Part shown: positions 7,673 to 22,074 of the stretch, piece by piece
Layout of the letters: the number at the start of each line of letters is the position of its first letter
Position numbering within the stretch: position 1 is the stretch's first letter
Origin: Bacteroidales bacterium
Lineage (GTDB): Bacteria; Bacteroidota; Bacteroidia; Bacteroidales; Tenuifilaceae
Length of the DNA: 40,822 nt
Reading direction: 5' to 3'
NCBI GenBank assembly: GCA_017524185.1
Contig: JAFWUG010000026.1
Span: 1-40,822, forward strand
Program-made: the position numbers and the translations under genes
Notes under the pieces: generated by a model
The model's input: only the letters and a program-made list of their open reading frames with translations
The model's database searches: none
Told to the model about the DNA's origin: nothing

Positions 7673-8551
7673 ATGATAGCGGCCTTCGCCAAACATCTGC
7701 AAGCCGAATTGGGCTACTCCGACTGTACCATCAGGGCCTACACCGATGACGTGCAGCAACTCTTTGCACACCTTAATATTGAGCCCACTGCTCAGAACGT
7801 TGCGCACATCACCCACAGACAGGTGCGCGGTTGGCTGTCGCAGCTGATAGGGCAGGGTACGAGCGCACGCACTGCCAATCGCAAACTATCGTCGCTTCGA
7901 GCCTTTTTCCGCTACCTCACCGAACGCGGGTTGCCGCACCTCAATCCCATGGCCAAGGTGGTAGCCCCCAAGGCGTCAAAACGCCTCCCCGAGGTGGTGT
8001 CGGAACCCGCCCTGGATAGCCTCTACAGTACTGCGCCCATCGATACCAGCACCTTTGAGGGGATGCGCGACATGCTCATCATCTCATACCTATATATGTG
8101 TGGCCTGCGCCGTGCTGAGCTGGTGAGTCTAACCATTGCAGATGTAAGCCTTGATATGCGCACCGTCAAAGTGTTGGGTAAGGGCAACAAGGAACGCATA
8201 ATACCCATGCTACCAGAACTTTGCGCCCTCACCGAGGACTATCTAACGCTGCGCCGCACGCTCAATTCGCCCAGCGATCGCCTATTTCTCACCGCAAAGG
8301 GCAACCCAATATACCCTGGACTCGTTTATAGAGTAGTACATCGCTGCCTATCCATGGTAACCACAATTGACAAACGAAGCCCACACGTGCTGCGGCACAG
8401 TTTCGCCACGCATCTGCTCAACCATGGTGCCGACCTCAATGCCATCAAGGAGTTGCTCGGACACGCCAGTTTGGCCACCACGCAGGTGTACACCCACAGC
8501 AGTTTTGAGAAACTCAAGAAGAGCTATAAGCAAGCCCATCCAAGGGCATAA
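7673..8551 (+). CDS. xerC: Tyrosine recombinase XerC (chromosome dimer resolution)
   Basis: This site-specific recombinase cuts and rejoins DNA at dif-type sites to resolve chromosome dimers with a partner recombinase. An N-terminal SAM-like core-binding domain (~1-85, with IRAYTDDVQQLFAHL) precedes the catalytic domain. The catalytic residues are intact: Arg146 (GLRRAE), a Lys in LGKGNKER, His238 and Arg241 (HVLRHSFATH), His264 (LLGHASL) and the nucleophile Tyr273 (QVYTHS). An in-frame TTG at 7637 lies inside the T-tract of the rpsU terminator and is unlikely to be used. The ATG at 7673 gives 292 residues, normal for the family. The rpsU-xerC-hpf order is common in this phylum. An integrase role is unlikely, because no mobile element surrounds it. 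Confidence 0.92.
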   Translation: MIAAFAKHLQAELGYSDCTIRAYTDDVQQLFAHLNIEPTAQNVAHITHRQVRGWLSQLIGQGTSARTANRKLSSLRAFFRYLTERGLPHLNPMAKVVAPKASKRLPEVVSEPALDSLYSTAPIDTSTFEGMRDMLIISYLYMCGLRRAELVSLTIADVSLDMRTVKVLGKGNKERIIPMLPELCALTEDYLTLRRTLNSPSDRLFLTAKGNPIYPGLVYRVVHRCLSMVTTIDKRSPHVLRHSFATHLLNHGADLNAIKELLGHASLATTQVYTHSSFEKLKKSYKQAHPRA

Positions 8552-8571
8552 CCCCATAACACACTAAAATT

Positions 8572-8871
8572 ATGAGCGTTAAAATTCAATCCGTAAAGTT
8601 CGATGCCAGCACCAAACTCCTTGAGTTTGTGGAAAAAAAGGCAAGTAAACTCGACCGCCTATTCGATGGAATCATCGAAACCGAGGTGATTCTTAAGCTG
8701 GAGAATAGCCAAGATTTAGAGAACAAGGTGGCCGAGATTAACGTCAAAGTCCCTAATGGTGACCTTTTCGCCGAGCGCAAGAGCAAAACATTCGAGGAGG
8801 CGGTGGATCTCTGCATCGATGCCCTCAAGGTACAGGTGCAAAAGCACAAGGAAAAAATTCGTGGCGTATAG
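8572..8871 (+). CDS. hpf: Ribosome hibernation promoting factor, short form (HPF/RaiA family)
   Basis: A 99-residue protein of the sigma-54 modulation/S30AE family, which binds the 30S decoding region in starved cells and promotes inactive ribosomes. The visible pattern is the beta-alpha-beta-beta-beta-alpha fold: VKIQSVKFDAS, the helix LLEFVEKKASKLDRLFD, strands IETEVILKLEN and KVAEINVKVPNGDLFAE, and the helix FEEAVDLCIDALKVQVQKHKEK. The C-terminal ribosome-dimerisation extension of long HPF is absent, so this is the short form. It follows xerC by 20 bases and ends before a strong terminator. Confidence 0.95.
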   Translation: MSVKIQSVKFDASTKLLEFVEKKASKLDRLFDGIIETEVILKLENSQDLENKVAEINVKVPNGDLFAERKSKTFEEAVDLCIDALKVQVQKHKEKIRGV

Positions 8872-8903
8872 TTGTTGTGTAAATATTTATTAGTGAACAA
8901 ATT

Positions 8904-8937
8904 GGCCCTACATCAGCAATGTGGGGCCAAAAATTTT
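8904..8937 (+). terminator. Rho-independent terminator after hpf
   Basis: The ten-base stem GGCCCTACAT (8904-8913) pairs with ATGTGGGGCC (8919-8928), with one G-T pair and loop CAGCA, and is followed by AAAAATTTT. It separates the hpf unit from the tRNA-tuf operon. Confidence 0.85.
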
Positions 8938-8958
8938 CTGAAGAAAATTGCAAAAAAG

Positions 8959-8990
8959 TTTGGTAGTGAAACCAAAAACCCCTACCTTTG
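8959..8990 (+). promoter_or_regulatory. Strong promoter of the tRNA-tuf operon
   Basis: A perfect TTTG (8959-8962), a 20-base spacer and a perfect TACCTTTG (8983-8990) match the Bacteroidota housekeeping sigma factor consensus. The first tRNA starts 40 bases downstream. This is the best promoter match in the window and may drive the block from the tRNAs into tuf and beyond. Confidence 0.85.
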
Positions 8991-9030
8991 CAACCGCTTT
9001 TGAAAAGTTCATTGAGGAGTTAAAAACGAT

Positions 9031-9104
9031 GCCGGTGTAGCTCAGTTGGCCAGAGCAGCTGATTTGTAATCAGCTGGTCGGCGGTTCGAATCCGTCCACC
9101 GGCT
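9031..9104 (+). tRNA. tRNA-Thr (anticodon TGT)
   Basis: A 74-base cloverleaf. The acceptor stem GCCGGTG pairs with CACCGGC. The anticodon stem GCTGA/TCAGC encloses TTTGTAA with anticodon TGT at 9065-9067. The T-arm contains GGTTCGAAT. The 3' CCA is not encoded. Confidence 0.97.
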
Positions 9105-9135
9105 CACCGTACTTAACAACGGCACCAAAATATTA

Positions 9136-9218
9136 GGGGAGATACCAAAGCGGCCAACTGGGGCAGACTGTAAATCTGCTGACTTATGTCTTCGTAGGTT
9201 CGAATCCTGCTCTCCCCA
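9136..9218 (+). tRNA. tRNA-Tyr (anticodon GTA)
   Basis: An 83-base class II tRNA with acceptor GGGGAGA/TCTCCCC and anticodon stem GCAGA/TCTGC around CTGTAAA (anticodon GTA, 9170-9172). It has the long variable arm expected for bacterial tRNA-Tyr. The discriminator base is A, as expected. Confidence 0.97.
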
Positions 9219-9250
9219 CCATAGGCGTTCGCATGCAAGTGCGAACATAA

Positions 9251-9323
9251 GCGGGAATAGCTCAGTTGGTAGAGCATCAGCCTTCCAAGCTGAGGGTCGC
9301 GGGTTCGAGTCTCGTTTCCCGCT
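9251..9323 (+). tRNA. tRNA-Gly (anticodon TCC)
   Basis: A 73-base cloverleaf with acceptor GCGGGAA/TTCCCGC and anticodon stem TCAGC/GCTGA around CTTCCAA (anticodon TCC, 9284-9286). The D-arm is AGCTCAGTTGGTAGAGC and the T-arm GCGGGTTCGAGTCTCGT. Confidence 0.97.
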
Positions 9324-9334
9324 CTGCCTATCCT

Positions 9335-9406
<72 letters not shown>

Positions 9407-9459
9407 CAACTTCTTTTGTGTGTTAGCAACCAATTGAATATCAACTAAATACTCGAGTT

Positions 9460-10647
9460 ATGGCTAAAGAGAAATTTGATAGGTCGAAGCCGCATGTGAA
9501 CATCGGCACCATTGGCCACGTGGATCATGGTAAGACTACCCTAACCGCTGCAATCACCAAGGTGCTTGCCGAGAAGGGTCTGTCTGAGTTCCGTTCGTTC
9601 GACTCTATCGACAACGCGCCCGAGGAGAAGGAGCGCGGTATCACCATCAACACCGCTCACGTAGAGTACCAAACGGCTAACCGCCACTATGCACACGTTG
9701 ACTGCCCTGGCCACGCCGACTATGTAAAGAACATGGTTACTGGTGCTGCTCAGATGGACGGTGCTATTCTTGTTTGCGCAGCTACCGATGGTCCTATGCC
9801 TCAGACCCGCGAGCATATCCTGCTTGCCCGTCAGGTGAACGTACCCCGCATCGTGGTATTCCTCAACAAATGCGACATGGTTGAGGACGCTGAGATGCTC
9901 GACCTCGTTGAGATGGAGGTTCGCGAGCTCCTCAGCTTCTACAACTTCGATGGCGACAACGCTCCTATCATCAGGGGTTCTGCCCTTGGTGCCCTCAACG
10001 GCGAGGAGAAGTGGGTAGAGAAAATCATGGAGCTCATGGGTATTGTAGATGAGTACATTCCCATCCCTCCCCGCGACAATGAGAAGCCTTTCCTCATGCC
10101 TGTAGAGGACGTGTTCTCAATCACTGGTCGTGGTACTGTGGCTACCGGTCGTATCGAGACTGGCGTTATCCACACCTCTGACGAGGTTGAGATTGTAGGT
10201 CTCGACGATCAGAAACGCAAGTCGGTTGTTACTGGCGTTGAGATGTTCCGCAAGATTCTTGACCAAGGCGAGGCTGGCGATAACGTAGGTCTGCTGCTCC
10301 GTGGTATCGACAAGAAGGAGATCAAGCGCGGTATGGTAATTGCCAAGCCAGGTTCAATCACTCCTCACACCAAGTTCAAAGCCGAGATTTATGTGCTGAA
10401 GAAAGAGGAGGGTGGTCGTCACACGCCATTCCATAACAAGTATCGTCCTCAGTTCTACCTGCTTACTCTCGACGTAACCGGTGAGATTGAGTTGCCCGCA
10501 GGTGTAGAGATGGTAATGCCTGGTGATAACGTAACCATCACCGTAAACCTTATCTACCCTGTAGCTATCAACCAAGGTCTGCGCTTCGCTATCCGCGAGG
10601 GTGGTAGGACCGTTGGTGCAGGTCAGGTAATTGAGATTGTAGAGTAA
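9460..10647 (+). CDS. tuf: Translation elongation factor Tu
   Basis: EF-Tu is the GTPase that carries aminoacyl-tRNA to the ribosomal A site. The 395-residue length is normal. GTP-binding motifs are complete: P-loop GHVDHGKT (19-26), the switch I Thr in RGITIN (59-64), DCPGHADY (81-88) and NKCD (~136-139). Domain II ([13 protein letters not shown]) and domain III ([14 protein letters not shown], near the C-terminal third) follow. It lies 53 bases after tRNA-Thr(GGT) with no promoter or terminator between, so it is co-transcribed with the four tRNAs. The same tRNA order precedes tufB in E. coli (established knowledge). No truncation or unusual residue was seen. Confidence 0.99.
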   Translation: MAKEKFDRSKPHVNIGTIGHVDHGKTTLTAAITKVLAEKGLSEFRSFDSIDNAPEEKERGITINTAHVEYQTANRHYAHVDCPGHADYVKNMVTGAAQMDGAILVCAATDGPMPQTREHILLARQVNVPRIVVFLNKCDMVEDAEMLDLVEMEVRELLSFYNFDGDNAPIIRGSALGALNGEEKWVEKIMELMGIVDEYIPIPPRDNEKPFLMPVEDVFSITGRGTVATGRIETGVIHTSDEVEIVGLDDQKRKSVVTGVEMFRKILDQGEAGDNVGLLLRGIDKKEIKRGMVIAKPGSITPHTKFKAEIYVLKKEEGGRHTPFHNKYRPQFYLLTLDVTGEIELPAGVEMVMPGDNVTITVNLIYPVAINQGLRFAIREGGRTVGAGQVIEIVE

Positions 10648-10674
10648 TTAATTTAAAGGCATAAAACGCGAAGG

Positions 10675-10703
10675 GCCGGCTGGGTACAGCCCAGCTGGCT
10701 TTA
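10675..10703 (+). terminator. Hairpin between tuf and tRNA-Trp (partial terminator or processing site)
   Basis: The stem GCCGGCTGGG (10675-10684) pairs over ten bases with CCCAGCTGGC (10690-10699), with one G-T pair, followed only by TTTA. The short T-run and the tRNA starting at 10708 suggest an attenuator or RNA processing signal rather than a full stop. Confidence 0.5.
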
Positions 10704-10707
10704 GCAT

Positions 10708-10780
10708 ACGGGTGTAGCTCAGTTGGTAGAGCATCGGTCTCCAAAACCGAGTGTCGGGCGTTCGAGTCGCTCCTCCCGTG
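10708..10780 (+). tRNA. tRNA-Trp (anticodon CCA)
   Basis: A 73-base cloverleaf with anticodon stem TCGGT/ACCGA around CTCCAAA (anticodon CCA, 10741-10743) and discriminator G, as expected for tRNA-Trp. The acceptor stem ACGGGTG/CTCCCGT has one T-T mismatch at its sixth pair. It lies between tuf and secE, 17 bases before the secE start. Confidence 0.95.
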
Positions 10781-10797
10781 CAAATATTGTTGCAGAG

Positions 10798-10989
10798 ATG
10801 AAGATAGCCAATTATTTCCACGAGGTGTACAACGAAATGGTACACAAGGTGTCCTGGCCAACAATGAAAGAACTTCAGTCCAGCGCTTTAATTGTTATGA
10901 TTGCTTCCCTTTTAATCGCGCTGGTCATCTTCGTGATGGATATAAGTTTCGAGAACGTGATGAAGCTCATCTATCAAGTTTTGGGCTAA
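10798..10989 (+). CDS. secE: Preprotein translocase subunit SecE
   Basis: SecE is the small essential clamp subunit of the SecYEG export channel in the inner membrane. The product is 63 residues, the short single-span form common in this phylum. It has an amphipathic N-terminal helix (NYFHEVYNEMVHKVSWPTMKEL) with the hallmark VSWPT motif, followed by one membrane segment (~residues 25-45, ALIVMIASLLIALVIFVMD). An open frame extends upstream into tRNA-Trp, but the first ATG outside the tRNA, at 10798, gives the standard protein. The nusG start lies six bases after the stop, giving the classic secE-nusG pair. Confidence 0.96.
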   Translation: MKIANYFHEVYNEMVHKVSWPTMKELQSSALIVMIASLLIALVIFVMDISFENVMKLIYQVLG

Positions 10990-10995
10990 TCAGCA

Positions 10996-11565
10996 ATGGC
11001 AATAACACATACCACAATGGAGGATAATTCAAAAAAATGGTACGTGCTTAGGGCCATTGGCGGGAAGGAGAAGAAGGTGAAGGAGTATATTGAGGCGGAG
11101 GTAAACAATGCCCATCTCCAGCACCTGATTTCGCAAGTGCAGGTTCCTGTTGAGCGCATCTATCAGATGCGCAACGGCAAGAAAGTAAGCAAAGAGCGAA
11201 TCTCCTATCCAGGCTACGTGCTGGTTGAGGCCAGTTTGGTAGGCGAGGTGCCCCACATTCTCAGAAACATCCCCAACGTTATGGGCTTTCTGAACGATCC
11301 GCAAACGGGAAATCCCACACCAATGAGGCAATCGGAGGTGAATAGGATTCTTGGAAGGGTTGATGATTTGGCCGATAGCGAAGAGGAAATCAACATTCCG
11401 TACTGTGTCGGTGAGGCGGTGAAGGTGATTGACGGTCCGTTCAACTCATTCACTGGAATCATCGAGGAGGTAAACGAGGAAAAGAAGAAGCTGAAGGTTA
11501 TGGTGAAAATCTTCGGCCGTAAAACTCCGCTTGAGTTGAGTTTTACACAAGTAGAAAAGGAGTAA
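10996..11565 (+). CDS. nusG: Transcription termination/antitermination protein NusG
   Basis: NusG binds RNA polymerase, influences pausing and Rho termination, and couples transcription to translation. The 189-residue protein has the NGN domain (~15-125: [41 protein letters not shown]) and a C-terminal KOW domain (~135-189: [40 protein letters not shown]). A second in-frame ATG at 11017 ([10 protein letters not shown]) is an equally plausible start that would remove seven residues. The gene follows secE closely and precedes rplK, the conserved bacterial arrangement. Confidence 0.97.
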   Translation: MAITHTTMEDNSKKWYVLRAIGGKEKKVKEYIEAEVNNAHLQHLISQVQVPVERIYQMRNGKKVSKERISYPGYVLVEASLVGEVPHILRNIPNVMGFLNDPQTGNPTPMRQSEVNRILGRVDDLADSEEEINIPYCVGEAVKVIDGPFNSFTGIIEEVNEEKKKLKVMVKIFGRKTPLELSFTQVEKE

Positions 11566-11593
11566 TAAACTTTAAAGAGCGCAAGCAAACACT

Positions 11594-12034
11594 ATGGCTA
11601 AAGAAATAGCTGGATTTATTAAGCTCCAGGTGAAGGGCGGTGCGGCTAACCCCTCGCCGCCTATAGGACCTGCTCTTGGCTCTAAGGGTGTAAACATCAT
11701 GGAGTTCTGCAAGCAGTTCAATGCCAGAACTCAGGACGAGGCGGGCAAAGTTTTGCCCGTAGTCATCACTGTTTACAGCGACAAGTCGTTCGATTTTGTT
11801 GTAAAAACCCCACCGGTTCCCGTACAGCTAAAGGAGTACTCCAAAGCAGCCAAAGGCTCAGCAGAGCCGAACAGGAAGAAAGTCGCTTCTGTTACGTGGG
11901 AGCAAGTTAGGGAAATAGCCCAGGACAAGATGCCCGATTTGAACTGTTTCACCATCGAGTCCGCTATGCGGATGGTGGCCGGAACGGCTCGTAGCATGGG
12001 TATAACTGTAACGGGCGAATCCCCATTGGTTTAA
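11594..12034 (+). CDS. rplK: 50S ribosomal protein L11
   Basis: L11 is part of the GTPase-associated centre at the base of the L7/L12 stalk. The 146-residue length is normal. The N-terminal domain has the Gly/Pro-rich [19 protein letters not shown] segment. The C-terminal rRNA-binding domain has the conserved [11 protein letters not shown] and [10 protein letters not shown] strings. It begins 28 bases after nusG and is co-transcribed with rplA. Confidence 0.98.
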   Translation: MAKEIAGFIKLQVKGGAANPSPPIGPALGSKGVNIMEFCKQFNARTQDEAGKVLPVVITVYSDKSFDFVVKTPPVPVQLKEYSKAAKGSAEPNRKKVASVTWEQVREIAQDKMPDLNCFTIESAMRMVAGTARSMGITVTGESPLV

Positions 12035-12055
12035 CCTAAAAGCTTTTTTTACGCA

Positions 12056-12757
12056 ATGACCAAATTGACGAAAAACAGGAAGCTTGCTCTGACGAAAATC
12101 GAACCCAACAGGCAGTATAAGCTTAACGAGGCCGCTGCTCTGCTCAAGGAGATAACCTATACCAAGTTCGATGCATCGGTAGATATTGATGTACGCCTTG
12201 GTGTGGATCCCCGCAAATCGAACCAAATGGTTCGTGGCGTGGTATCTCTGCCCCACGGAACGGGCAAGCAGGTGCGCGTGCTGGTGCTGTGTACGCCCGA
12301 CAAGGAGGAGGCCGCCAAAGCGGCTGGTGCCGACTATGTTGGTCTCGATGAGTACATTGAGAAGATTAAAGGCGGCTGGACCGACATCGACGTAATCATC
12401 ACCATGCCTTCGGTTATGGGAAAGATTGGTGCGTTGGGTCGTATCCTTGGTCCCCGTGGTTTGATGCCAAACCCCAAGAGTGGCACCGTAACTATGGATG
12501 TGGACAAAGCTGTTAAGGAGGTAAAGCAGGGCAAGATAGACTTCAAGGTTGACAAGTTTGGCATCGTCCATACGTCAATCGGTAAGGTATCGTTCGATCC
12601 GGATAAGATCGTGGACAACGCTGTGGAGTTCATCAACACAATTGTGAAGTTGAAGCCCACTGCTGCTAAGGGTACGTATATCAAGAGCATATACCTATCC
12701 TCTACGATGAGCTTTGGTATTCCCGTTGACACCAAGTCGATCTCGGGAGCGAATTAA
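12056..12757 (+). CDS. rplA: 50S ribosomal protein L1
   Basis: L1 forms the mobile L1 stalk near the ribosomal E site and is a translational repressor of its own operon in well-studied bacteria. The 233-residue length is typical. Diagnostic strings include [46 protein letters not shown] and the C-terminal [15 protein letters not shown]. It starts 21 bases after rplK. I did not identify an L1-binding leader. Confidence 0.98.
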   Translation: MTKLTKNRKLALTKIEPNRQYKLNEAAALLKEITYTKFDASVDIDVRLGVDPRKSNQMVRGVVSLPHGTGKQVRVLVLCTPDKEEAAKAAGADYVGLDEYIEKIKGGWTDIDVIITMPSVMGKIGALGRILGPRGLMPNPKSGTVTMDVDKAVKEVKQGKIDFKVDKFGIVHTSIGKVSFDPDKIVDNAVEFINTIVKLKPTAAKGTYIKSIYLSSTMSFGIPVDTKSISGAN

Positions 12758-12781
12758 TGAACATTGAGAAGTTTTACCGCT

Positions 12782-13303
12782 ATGAGAAGGGAAGAGAAGA
12801 ACATCGTAATTGATAAGATAGCCGAGCAGATAAAGCAGTATCCCCATTTCTATCTCACCGACACGGCCGATTTGAACGCTGAGGCCACGAGTACCCTGCG
12901 CAGGGTATGCTTTGAGAAAGAGGTGAAGATGGTAGTGGTTAAGAACACGCTGCTGAAGTTGGCTCTGGAGCGTTCGGGCAAGGCCGATTTTTCGCCCCTG
13001 TACGACACGCTGAAGGGTTCCACTTCGATTATGTTTGCCGAGACGGGCAATGTACCCGCTAAGCTTATCAAGGAATTCCGCAAGAGCAGCGAGAAGCCTG
13101 TGCTGAAGGCTGCGTATGTTGAGGAGTCTATCTACGTAGGAGATGAGCAGCTTGAGGCTCTGGTAGCCCTCAAGAGCAAGAATGAGCTCATTGGAGATAT
13201 TGTTGCATTGCTGCAATCGCCGGCCAAGAATGTTGTTTCGGCACTACAGTCGGGCGGCAGCAAACTATCAGGCGTTATCAAAACGCTATCAGAAAGGGAG
13301 TAA
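12782..13303 (+). CDS. rplJ: 50S ribosomal protein L10
   Basis: L10 anchors the L7/L12 dimers of the ribosomal stalk. I place the start at the ATG at 12782 (MRREEKNIVIDKIAEQI), which gives 173 residues, the family norm. An upstream in-frame TTG at 12764 would add six residues and has no support. The conserved parts are the N-terminal rRNA-binding region (FYLTDTADLNAEATSTLRRVCF, VVVKNTLLKLAL) and the C-terminal helix that holds L7/L12. The rplA-rplJ gap is only 24 bases, so there is no room for the long rplJ leader known from E. coli. Regulation must differ or act elsewhere (inference). Confidence 0.96.
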   Translation: MRREEKNIVIDKIAEQIKQYPHFYLTDTADLNAEATSTLRRVCFEKEVKMVVVKNTLLKLALERSGKADFSPLYDTLKGSTSIMFAETGNVPAKLIKEFRKSSEKPVLKAAYVEESIYVGDEQLEALVALKSKNELIGDIVALLQSPAKNVVSALQSGGSKLSGVIKTLSERE

Positions 13304-13341
13304 TTTTTTTTAGTTCGAATCAATTCTAACACTTAATTACA

Positions 13342-13719
13342 ATGGCAGATCTTAAAAAATTTGCAGAGGATTTGGTAAACCTAACCGTTAAAGAGGTTAA
13401 CGAGTTGGCCCAGATTTTGAAAGACGAATACGGCATTGAGCCCGCTGCTGCAGCTGTAGCTGTAGCTGCTGCTCCTGCTGCTGGCGGTGGCGATGCTGCT
13501 GCTGAGAAGTCTTCGTTCGATGTTATCCTGACCTCGGCTGGTGGTGCCAAACTACAGGTTGTAAAACTTGTTAAGGAGCTCACTGGTCTAGGCCTGAAAG
13601 AGGCAAAGGACTTGGTTGACGGTGCACCCAAGCCTGTAAAGGAGGGCGTATCCAAGGAGGAGGCCGAGTCTCTGAAATCTAAACTAGAAGAGGCAGGAGC
13701 AGAAGTTGAACTTAAATAG
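13342..13719 (+). CDS. rplL: 50S ribosomal protein L7/L12
   Basis: This multi-copy stalk protein recruits and stimulates the translational GTPases. The 125 residues comprise an N-terminal dimerisation domain ([26 protein letters not shown]), a flexible Ala/Gly hinge (~35-53, [16 protein letters not shown]) and the C-terminal factor-binding domain ([31 protein letters not shown], then [18 protein letters not shown]). It lies 38 bases after rplJ and ends before a hairpin that may set the ratio of ribosomal protein to polymerase subunit transcripts. Confidence 0.98.
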   Translation: MADLKKFAEDLVNLTVKEVNELAQILKDEYGIEPAAAAVAVAAAPAAGGGDAAAEKSSFDVILTSAGGAKLQVVKLVKELTGLGLKEAKDLVDGAPKPVKEGVSKEEAESLKSKLEEAGAEVELK

Positions 13720-13742
13720 CGTAAGCCTATATTAGGTACAAG

Positions 13743-13784
13743 GGTTTAGAGCCTAATTGAAAAAATTAGGTTCTAAGCCTTTTT
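13743..13784 (+). terminator. Hairpin/attenuator between rplL and rpoB
   Basis: A long stem GGTTTAGAGCCTAATT (from 13743) pairs with AATTAGGTTCTAAGCC (ending 13779) with few mismatches, around a short A-rich loop, followed by five T residues. It looks like a rho-independent terminator placed inside the operon. Partial termination between rplL and rpoB is known in E. coli and would explain less rpoBC than ribosomal protein mRNA here (inference). Confidence 0.8.
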
Positions 13785-13824
13785 ATTGTGTTTTATTTAG
13801 TTCAAACAAAAATCTCCACTTCCG

Positions 13825-16800
13825 ATGTCTCAGCCAAAAGAAAACCCCCGCATAATATTTTCTAAAACCAAGAGCCGGTATCAGTATCCCGACTTCTTGG
13901 AGGTGCAACTGCAATCGTTCAAGGAGTTCTTCCAGTTAGGCACCACGCCCGAGGAGCGTAAGAAAGAGGGACTCTATCAGGTGTTCCAGGACGTGTTTCC
14001 GATTACGGATACGCGCAACAACTATCAGCTGGAATTCCTCGACTACTACGTTGACCCCCCACGCTACTCGATTGAGGAGTGCTTGGATAGGGGCTTGAGC
14101 TACAATGTGCCGCTCAAGGCCAAGCTCAAACTCTCGTGCACCGACACCGAGCACGAGGATTTCGACACCGTGGTGCAGGACGTGTATCTGGGTGCAGTGC
14201 CCTATATGACGCCCAGCGGCACGTTTGTTATTAACGGCGCCGAGCGCGTTGTGGTGTCGCAGTTGCATAGGTCGCCTGGCGTATTCTTTGGTCAGAGCGT
14301 GCATGCCAATGGTTCCATGCTTTACTCAGCCCGTATAATCCCATTCAGGGGGGCGTGGATTGAGTTTGCTACGGACATTAACAATGTGATGTACGCCTAC
14401 ATCGATCGGAAGAAGAAATTGCCCGTAACCACTCTGCTGAGGGCTATCGGCTTTGAGAGCGATCAAGACATCTTGGAGATTTTTAACCTGGCCGACGAGG
14501 TTAAGGTGAATAGGGCCAATCTGAAAAAGGCCGTGGGCAAAAAATTGGCTGCCCGCGTGCTGCATTCGTGGATTGAGGATTTTGTGGACGAGGACACAGG
14601 CGAGGTGGTTTCCATCGAGCGTAATGAGGTTGTTTTTGAGCGCGAAACCGTAATTGAGGAAGATCAGATTGAGCAGATTTTGGATTCGGGCGTGAAGACC
14701 ATTCTGGTGCACAAGGAGAGCCAGAGCGTGTCGGACTTTGCCATAATCTACAATACGTTGCAGAAGGACACCTGCAATTCGGAGAAGGAGGCTGTGGCTC
14801 ACATCTATAGGCAGCTGCGCAGCTCGGAGCCGCCTGACGATGCAACCGCTCGCGATGTAATTGACAAGCTGTTCTTCTCCATCAAGCGTTACGACCTGGG
14901 CGGCGTGGGTCGTTACCGTATAAACAAGAAGCTCAAGTTGAAGAGCGATAAGGATGTGGACGATCCAGCCGTTAGGGTACTCTCGAAGGAGGACATCATC
15001 GAGATTATCAAGTATTTGATTGAGTTGGTGAATTCAAAGGCTGATGTGGACGACATCGACCACTTGAGCAACCGCCGCGTGCGCACTGTGGGCGAGCAGC
15101 TTGCTGCCCAGTTCTCGGTTGGTTTGACTCGCATGGCGCGTACCATCCGCGAGCGCATGAATGTTCGTGATAATGAGGTATTTACGCCCACCGAGTTGAT
15201 TAACTCCAAGACGCTGTCGTCGGTTATCAATTCGTTCTTTGGCACCAACCAGCTGTCACAGTTCATGGATCAGACCAACCCGCTGGCCGAGATGACGCAC
15301 AAGCGCCGTCTGTCGGCATTGGGTCCTGGCGGTCTGTCGCGCGAGCGTGCTGGTTTTGAGGTGCGCGACGTACACTATACGCACTACGGTCGTCTGTGCC
15401 CGATTGAGACCCCCGAGGGTCCTAATATCGGTCTGATTTCGTCGCTCTGCGTGTATGCCCGTATCAATGAGTTGGGCTTTATTGAAACCCCTTATCGCAA
15501 GGCCGATGCAGGTAAGGTGGGTATGACTAACACCGATGTGATTTACCTCACGGCCGAAGAGGAGGAGGCCAACATCATTGCGCAGGCCAACGCGCCGCTA
15601 TCTGATGATGGCAAATTTGTGAATCCTCGCGTAAAGGCGCGTTTGCGTGGTGATTTCCCGCTTTCGACGCCTGAGGAAATTAACCTGATGGACGTTGCTC
15701 CCAACCAGATTGCTTCGATTGCAGCTTCGCTGATTCCGTTCCTCGAGCACGATGATGCAAACCGTGCGCTGATGGGATCGAACATGATGCGTCAGGCTGT
15801 TCCGTTGCTCAAGCCTGAGGCTCCCATTGTGGGTACTGGTTTGGAGGAGGCCGTGGTTCGCGATAGCCGCGTACAGGTGGTGGCTAAGAAAGACGGTGTG
15901 GTTGAATATGCCGATGCAGATAAGATCATGGTTCGCTACGAAATGACCGACGACGAGCGTTTTGTTAGTTTTGAACCCGAGATAACCACCTACAATCTGC
16001 CCAAGTTTAAGAAAACCAACCAAAATACGTCAGTAACCCTGAAGCCCATAGTGCAGAAGGGGCAGAAGATAAAGGAGGGGCAAATACTCACCGAGGGCTA
16101 TTCGACGCAGGGCGGTGAGCTGGCTCTGGGACGTAACCTGAAAGTGGCTTTCATGCCATGGAAGGGCTACAACTTTGAGGATGCTATTGTAATCAGCGAG
16201 CGCCTATTGCGCGAGGATATGTTCACCTCGATTCATGTGGATGAGTATATACTTGAGGTGCGCGACACTAAGCGTGGTATGGAGGAGCTCACCGCCGATA
16301 TACCCAACGTGTCGGAGGAGGCTACCAAGGATTTGGACGAGAACGGTATGATTCGCATTGGCGCTAACATTGTGCCAGGCGACATACTGATTGGTAAGAT
16401 TACGCCCAAAGGCGAGTCGGATCCCACTCCCGAGGAGAAACTGCTCCGCGCCATATTTGGCGATAAGGCTGGTGATGTTAAGGATGCGTCGCTAAAGGCT
16501 ACGCCGTCGCTCTATGGTGTGGTGATTGACAAGATGCTGTTCTCACGCGCCATAAAGGATGAGACGTCGAAGAAGGGCAAGGGCAAAAACTCTGACAAGC
16601 AGCAGGTTGAGTTGCTTGAGGTTGAATTTGCTCGTAATGTGAATGCCCTGCATGTTACGTTGGTTGAGAAACTCAATTCGCTGGTGGGGAACAAGACCTC
16701 GCAGGGGGTTGTGGATAATCTGGGTGGTGTTGTTGTGCCACGTAGCGTGAAGTTTACGCAGAAAATACTGCAAGAGATTGACTACATGAATGTCAATCCG

Positions 16801-17667
16801 AACAAGTGGACAACCGATAAGGCTAAGAACGAGTTGATCAAACAGCTCATTCTGAACTATATAATGAAGTGGAAGGAGTATGATGCCGAGCATAAGCGTA
16901 AGAAGTTCAATCTAACCATAGGCGACGAGCTTCCCACGGGTATCATGCAGCTGGCCAAGGTTTATATCGCTAAGAAGCGCAAGATTAAGGTTGGCGATAA
17001 GATGGCTGGTCGCCACGGAAACAAGGGTATTGTGGCCAAGATTGTGCGCGACGAGGATATGCCATTCCTCGATGATGGTACGCCAGTGGATATTGTGCTG
17101 AACCCGCTGGGTGTGCCTTCGCGTATGAACTTGGGTCAGATTTATGAAACGGTGTTGGGTCATGCCGGTATGAAGTTGGGCTTAACCTTCGGTACGCCAA
17201 TTTTCGATGGTGCATCGCTTGAGGATATCTGCGAGTACAGCGACAAGGCCGGTTTGCCCCGCTACGGCAAGACCTATCTCTACGATGGCGGCACTGGCGA
17301 GCGTTTCGACCAACCGGCCACTGTTGGTGTGATTTACATGTTGAAGTTAGGTCACATGGTTGACGACAAGATGCACGCCCGCTCCATTGGTCCCTACTCG
17401 CTCATCACGCAGCAGCCGTTGGGCGGTAAGGCGCAGTTCGGTGGTCAGCGTTTCGGTGAGATGGAGGTGTGGGCACTGGAGGCATTCGGTGCATCGCACA
17501 TCCTGCAAGAGATATTGACCCTAAAATCGGACGATGTGGTGGGCCGAGCCAAAGCCTATGAGGCCATAGTTAAGGGCGATGCCATGCCACAGGCTGGTAT
17601 TCCTGAGTCGCTCAACGTGCTGCTGCACGAGCTGCGCGGCCTTGGTCTAAGCATCAGCCTCGACTAA
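13825..17667 (+). CDS. rpoB: DNA-directed RNA polymerase beta subunit
   Basis: The beta subunit forms half of the catalytic cleft of RNA polymerase. The 1,280-residue length is normal for Bacteroidales. Conserved segments run in order: [26 protein letters not shown], the rifampicin-binding cluster ([19 protein letters not shown] then [18 protein letters not shown]), [50 protein letters not shown], and the C-terminal [22 protein letters not shown]. The rifampicin cluster carries the ordinary residues at the usual resistance positions (Asp, His, Arg, Ser, Leu), so it looks wild type. It follows rplL by ~105 bases across the attenuator and precedes rpoC by 48 bases. Confidence 0.99.
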   Translation: MSQPKENPRIIFSKTKSRYQYPDFLEVQLQSFKEFFQLGTTPEERKKEGLYQVFQDVFPITDTRNNYQLEFLDYYVDPPRYSIEECLDRGLSYNVPLKAKLKLSCTDTEHEDFDTVVQDVYLGAVPYMTPSGTFVINGAERVVVSQLHRSPGVFFGQSVHANGSMLYSARIIPFRGAWIEFATDINNVMYAYIDRKKKLPVTTLLRAIGFESDQDILEIFNLADEVKVNRANLKKAVGKKLAARVLHSWIEDFVDEDTGEVVSIERNEVVFERETVIEEDQIEQILDSGVKTILVHKESQSVSDFAIIYNTLQKDTCNSEKEAVAHIYRQLRSSEPPDDATARDVIDKLFFSIKRYDLGGVGRYRINKKLKLKSDKDVDDPAVRVLSKEDIIEIIKYLIELVNSKADVDDIDHLSNRRVRTVGEQLAAQFSVGLTRMARTIRERMNVRDNEVFTPTELINSKTLSSVINSFFGTNQLSQFMDQTNPLAEMTHKRRLSALGPGGLSRERAGFEVRDVHYTHYGRLCPIETPEGPNIGLISSLCVYARINELGFIETPYRKADAGKVGMTNTDVIYLTAEEEEANIIAQANAPLSDDGKFVNPRVKARLRGDFPLSTPEEINLMDVAPNQIASIAASLIPFLEHDDANRALMGSNMMRQAVPLLKPEAPIVGTGLEEAVVRDSRVQVVAKKDGVVEYADADKIMVRYEMTDDERFVSFEPEITTYNLPKFKKTNQNTSVTLKPIVQKGQKIKEGQILTEGYSTQGGELALGRNLKVAFMPWKGYNFEDAIVISERLLREDMFTSIHVDEYILEVRDTKRGMEELTADIPNVSEEATKDLDENGMIRIGANIVPGDILIGKITPKGESDPTPEEKLLRAIFGDKAGDVKDASLKATPSLYGVVIDKMLFSRAIKDETSKKGKGKNSDKQQVELLEVEFARNVNALHVTLVEKLNSLVGNKTSQGVVDNLGGVVVPRSVKFTQKILQEIDYMNVNPNKWTTDKAKNELIKQLILNYIMKWKEYDAEHKRKKFNLTIGDELPTGIMQLAKVYIAKKRKIKVGDKMAGRHGNKGIVAKIVRDEDMPFLDDGTPVDIVLNPLGVPSRMNLGQIYETVLGHAGMKLGLTFGTPIFDGASLEDICEYSDKAGLPRYGKTYLYDGGTGERFDQPATVGVIYMLKLGHMVDDKMHARSIGPYSLITQQPLGGKAQFGGQRFGEMEVWALEAFGASHILQEILTLKSDDVVGRAKAYEAIVKGDAMPQAGIPESLNVLLHELRGLGLSISLD

Positions 17668-17715
17668 TTAAAAGGATACGTTTTCGCAATATAACCACTT
17701 AAACATTCAGACAAT

Positions 17716-22011
<4,296 letters not shown>

Positions 22012-22040
22012 GGGAACGTAAGCTCCGATAGATAATAGGC

Positions 22041-22074
22041 CAAGCCCCCGCTTCAGCAATGAGGCGGGGGCTTG
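22041..22074 (+). terminator. Rho-independent terminator after rpoC
   Basis: The stem CAAGCCCCCGCTTC (from 22041) pairs with GAGGCGGGGGCTTG (ending 22074), a long GC-rich hairpin with loop AGCAAT. The T-tract is poor (TGTGCGTT), but the stem is very strong and closes the operon. Confidence 0.85.

Noticed and set aside
10589-10864. Minus-strand frames of 65-91 codons
   Set aside because: They are antisense to tRNA-Trp, the end of tuf and the start of secE; same artefact.
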